Shown: piece by piece, positions 30,525-32,233 of the stretch
How positions within the stretch are numbered: the first letter of the stretch is position 1
Layout: every line of letters begins with the position of its first letter
DNA from: Nanobdellota archaeon
Lineage (GTDB): Archaea; Nanobdellota; Nanobdellia; Woesearchaeales; JAHJEM01
Length of the DNA stretch: 32,233 nucleotides
Assembly: GCA_018825425.1 (NCBI GenBank)
Contig: JAHJEM010000139.1
Coordinates: 1-32,233, forward strand
Direction of reading: 5' to 3'
Position numbers and translations under genes: made by a program
Notes under the pieces: generated by a model
Database searches by the model: none
Told to the model about the DNA's origin: nothing
The model's input: only the letters and a program-made list of their open reading frames with translations

Positions 30525-31231
30525 TTTATCACCTTCTTGTGTGTTCTAATAATCTTACCATCCATCAGTTCAATGGTGGTGTGAGCATAATCTGCTAATT
30601 TAAGGTCGTGAGTGACAAGGATTATTGTCTTTCCCTCATCTTTCCACAATCTTTGCAGCATATCAAGAATCTCTCTGCCAGTTACACTATCAAGTGCACC
30701 TGTAGGTTCATCAGCCAAGATGATTTCAGGGTCAGCAACCAAACTTCTTGCAATGGAAACCCTTTGTTGCTGTCCTCCTGAGAGCTGGGACGGAAGGCTA
30801 TTGAATTTATCGCTCAACCCCACCAGATCTAATATTTTTTTTGCCTGCTCTGTTGCCTTCTTGTCATCCACTTCAAGAAACTCAAGAGGTAAAAGAACGT
30901 TCTGGAATGCAGTCATAGATGGAATAAGATTATATTGCTGAAAAATGAAGCCAATAGTTCTTCCACGAAATGATGAGAGCTCTGATTCGCTTAGAAGGCT
31001 TATGTCTTTTCCCTTAAGAGAAATCTTGCCTCTCGTTGGCATATCAAGACAACCTATAAGATTCATCATAGTTGATTTACCAGAACCAGATGCTCCGATG
31101 ATTGCAATAAAGTCACCTTTTTTTATTTCTACATTTACACCTCTAAGTGCAGGAACCTCTACCTCACCCATCTGGTAGATCTTCCATACATCTTCCAGGT
31201 GAAGCATTGTCTGCCTTGAGTCTTTTTTCAT
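30521..31231 (-). CDS. MacB/LolD-type ABC transporter ATPase
   Basis: 236 residues with every ABC motif: Walker A GASGSGKST (46-54), Q-loop FQQYN (97-101), signature LSGGQQQR (150-157), Walker B IILADEP (170-176), D-loop GALD and switch His in VTHD (H208). The sequence around VEVPALRGVNVEIKKGDFIAIIG is typical of the MacB/LolD group, which powers mechanotransmission rather than channel transport. First gene of a three-gene operon; overlaps the COG1361-like gene by four bases. Confidence 0.95.
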   Translation of the reverse strand: MKKDSRQTMLHLEDVWKIYQMGEVEVPALRGVNVEIKKGDFIAIIGASGSGKSTMMNLIGCLDMPTRGKISLKGKDISLLSESELSSFRGRTIGFIFQQYNLIPSMTAFQNVLLPLEFLEVDDKKATEQAKKILDLVGLSDKFNSLPSQLSGGQQQRVSIARSLVADPEIILADEPTGALDSVTGREILDMLQRLWKDEGKTIILVTHDLKLADYAHTTIELMDGKIIRTHKKVIK

Positions 31232-31279
31232 CTTGATCTCATTGCTCCATCTATAATATAATTAGTATTCCTTCTTGTG

Positions 31280-31287
31280 TTTATAAA
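31280..31287 (-). promoter_or_regulatory. TATA box of the ABC operon
   Basis: TTTATAAA lies about 52 nt before the ATG at 31231, placing transcription start near 31257 and leaving a leader of about 25 nt. Confidence 0.55.
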
Positions 31288-31322
31288 TGAAATGGATTAA
31301 TCATCCATATTAGAAAAATCTT

Positions 31323-31355
31323 AAAAAAAAAAAAAAATTGAGGGGTTTTCCCCTC
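31323..31355 (-). terminator. Intrinsic-type terminator of the 176-aa gene
   Basis: GAGGGG (31340-31345) and CCCCTC (31350-31355) form a six-pair GC stem with a four-base loop. On the minus strand it is followed by a long U tract (complement of the A15 run at 31323-31337). The stem overlaps the stop codon by one base. Confidence 0.85.
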
Positions 31356-31885
31356 TAAGACATTCTACAGCCACCATCGCTACGACCTATGCCCTTTTGC
31401 ATACCATCACCCATGCCAAGCATACCTTTGCTTCGCATACCTTTATGCTGGCCAGGTTCAAAACCTAGCTCGTCTGCAAGTGCATTTGCAGTCTCAAAGT
31501 CCTGGTCCATTCGTGCGTTGTGCATTTCAACAAATGTGTCCCAGTTCTCTTCTGTTATCTGTTCAGCCATTGGATGTGCTCTTTCCAATTTAGCCATTGC
31601 TTCACTCCAAGCCTCATAGTCATCTGCTTCGACTGCTGCACGGATCTCTTCATGGACTTGGTATTGGAGGACTCGTTCATTGAACCGTTCCTCAGTCATG
31701 TGCTGTGCCATAAATGGCTTGTCTCCTGTTTCAACAGAGTCTATGAATGCATCATAGTCTCCTGTTTCTAGCGCGTCTTTCATTGCATCATTGCCTCGAA
31801 AACCATTGCCTCCAAAGGCATAGGTTCCTGCTGCAACCATACCAACAACGAAAACCGCCAAAATTCCTAACATTATTGCTTTCAT
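31355..31885 (-). CDS. Small exported helical-repeat protein with Met/Gly-rich C-terminus
   Basis: 176 residues. A hydrophobic N-terminus (1-23, LGILAVFVVGMVAAGTYAFG) is a signal peptide or anchor. The exposed part has at least three related helical units (DALETGDYDAFIDSV, AAVEADDYEAWSEAM, ARMDQDFETANALADEL), each with an acidic D-[YF]-[ED]-[AT] core. The end is Met/Gly/Lys-rich (MRSKGMLGMGDGMQKG), the kind of sequence that can bind soft metals, and finishes with a single Cys. GGAGGTGG precedes the ATG. The family is not firmly recognised; similar small secreted proteins are common in DPANN genomes to my knowledge. Confidence 0.75.
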   Translation of the reverse strand: MKAIMLGILAVFVVGMVAAGTYAFGGNGFRGNDAMKDALETGDYDAFIDSVETGDKPFMAQHMTEERFNERVLQYQVHEEIRAAVEADDYEAWSEAMAKLERAHPMAEQITEENWDTFVEMHNARMDQDFETANALADELGFEPGQHKGMRSKGMLGMGDGMQKGIGRSDGGCRMS

Positions 31886-31928
31886 AATACCACCTCCGTA
31901 GTCTTATTAAAAACAAGATAGACAGAGT

Positions 31929-31940
31929 CCTTTATAAGCA
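31929..31940 (-). promoter_or_regulatory. TATA box of the 176-aa gene
   Basis: On the minus strand TGCTTATAAAGG lies about 50 nt before the ATG at 31885, giving a predicted leader of about 25 nt that includes the GGAGGTGG ribosome site. Confidence 0.55.
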
Positions 31941-32017
31941 GGAAGAAGGGAAAATGTGCACTTGAAGTCCACATTTTTTATATAATTTTAAAAATACAGC
32001 CCTATTGGTGATACAGT

Positions 32018-32233
32018 ATGCCTCCAATTCATTATTTCGGACCTCATAATATGATATTTGAACTAATTTATACACTATTGATAGTTTTCCTATGTGGATT
32101 TGTTTATTTCAAGACAACAGAACTGTATCAATTATCAAAATACAAAGGCATTAGTTTTTTTCGAAATGCATTTCTATTCTTTGGACTTGCATATGCTGCG
32201 AGGCTTCTCCTTCATCTGATAATGCTTGGAACA
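32018..32233 (+). CDS. Multi-pass membrane protein, 3' truncated by window edge
   Basis: The 72 visible codons begin at an ATG preceded by GGTGAT at a five-base spacing, with AT-rich TATA-like sequence at 31976-31995. Two hydrophobic helices are seen (about 12-32, MIFELIYTLLIVFLCGFVYF, and about 47-70, AFLFFGLAYAARLLLHLIML), joined by a charged loop (KTTELYQLSKYKG). No stop occurs before the edge. The layout suggests a multi-helix integral membrane protein; no family can be named from this part. Confidence 0.7.
   Translation, partial: MPPIHYFGPHNMIFELIYTLLIVFLCGFVYFKTTELYQLSKYKGISFFRNAFLFFGLAYAARLLLHLIMLGT

Noticed and set aside
1-32233. Prophage, plasmid or transposon content
   Set aside because: No integrase, transposase, capsid, terminase or attachment-site duplication was seen; gene content and promoter style look uniform.
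1-32233. tRNA or rRNA genes
   Set aside because: No cloverleaf with a TTCRANNC arm or rRNA-like sequence was recognised in the intergenic gaps; a covariance-model scan would be decisive.

Overview
The window reads as an AT-rich archaeal chromosome, most likely from a DPANN-type lineage (Woesearchaeota/Pacearchaeota-like); the lineage is an inference from gene content, not a measured placement. Archaeal signs seen directly are TATA-like boxes (TTTATAAA/ATATTTAAA) centred about 25-28 nt before many start codons, which implies leaderless or very short-leader mRNAs, while genes inside operons carry Shine-Dalgarno sequences of the GGAGG/GGTGA type. Known archaeal families include an archaeal-type Elp3, COG1361-like/ABC export operons and pilin-like N-termini. 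I see no tRNA, rRNA, CRISPR array or transposase, and no gene-free stretch exceeds 300 bases.

Layout. 1-775: the 3' end of an unknown gene converging on a PEBP-family lipoprotein. 915-6723: two tandem paralogous giant surface proteins (beta-helix, Cys/Asp-rich repeats, one membrane anchor, short cytoplasmic tail). 6799-9504: an operon of a short PLP-fold enzyme, a double zinc-ribbon protein, a RimB-like retropepsin-fold protein and a RimK-like ATP-grasp ligase. 9526-9653: a structured convergent intergenic region. 9695-12994: a membrane protein with the same cytoplasmic tail motif as the surface proteins, divergent from elp3, then a tiny Cys-rich membrane protein. 13071-15773: a P-type IIA cation (probably Ca2+) ATPase. 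15925-19157: pilin-like, Cys-rich secreted and membrane proteins and an MnmC-like methyltransferase.

The centrepiece is 19181-26243: an NrtR-type Nudix/winged-helix regulator followed by a seven-gene NAD operon (pncB, pncA, nadE, a radical SAM gene of unknown role, nadM-like, a Nudix gene with a decayed catalytic box, nadK). Together these genes can convert nicotinamide to nicotinate, NaMN, NaAD, NAD and NADP. Both nrtR and the operon carry the same 17-bp palindrome, AGTGT-N7-ACACT, just downstream of the TATA box, a convincing operator pair. The operon leader also holds a terminator-like hairpin. The radical SAM enzyme locked in the middle of a NAD salvage operon is the best candidate for an undescribed function.

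26215-32233: a voltage-gated-type K+ channel with a C-terminal zinc ribbon, a MazG-like pyrophosphohydrolase, a palindromic tandem-repeat array that contains copies of the 3' end of the neighbouring gene, an ABC export operon (ATPase, COG1361-like secreted protein, MacB/FtsX-type permease), a small secreted helical-repeat protein with a clear terminator, and the start of a further membrane protein.
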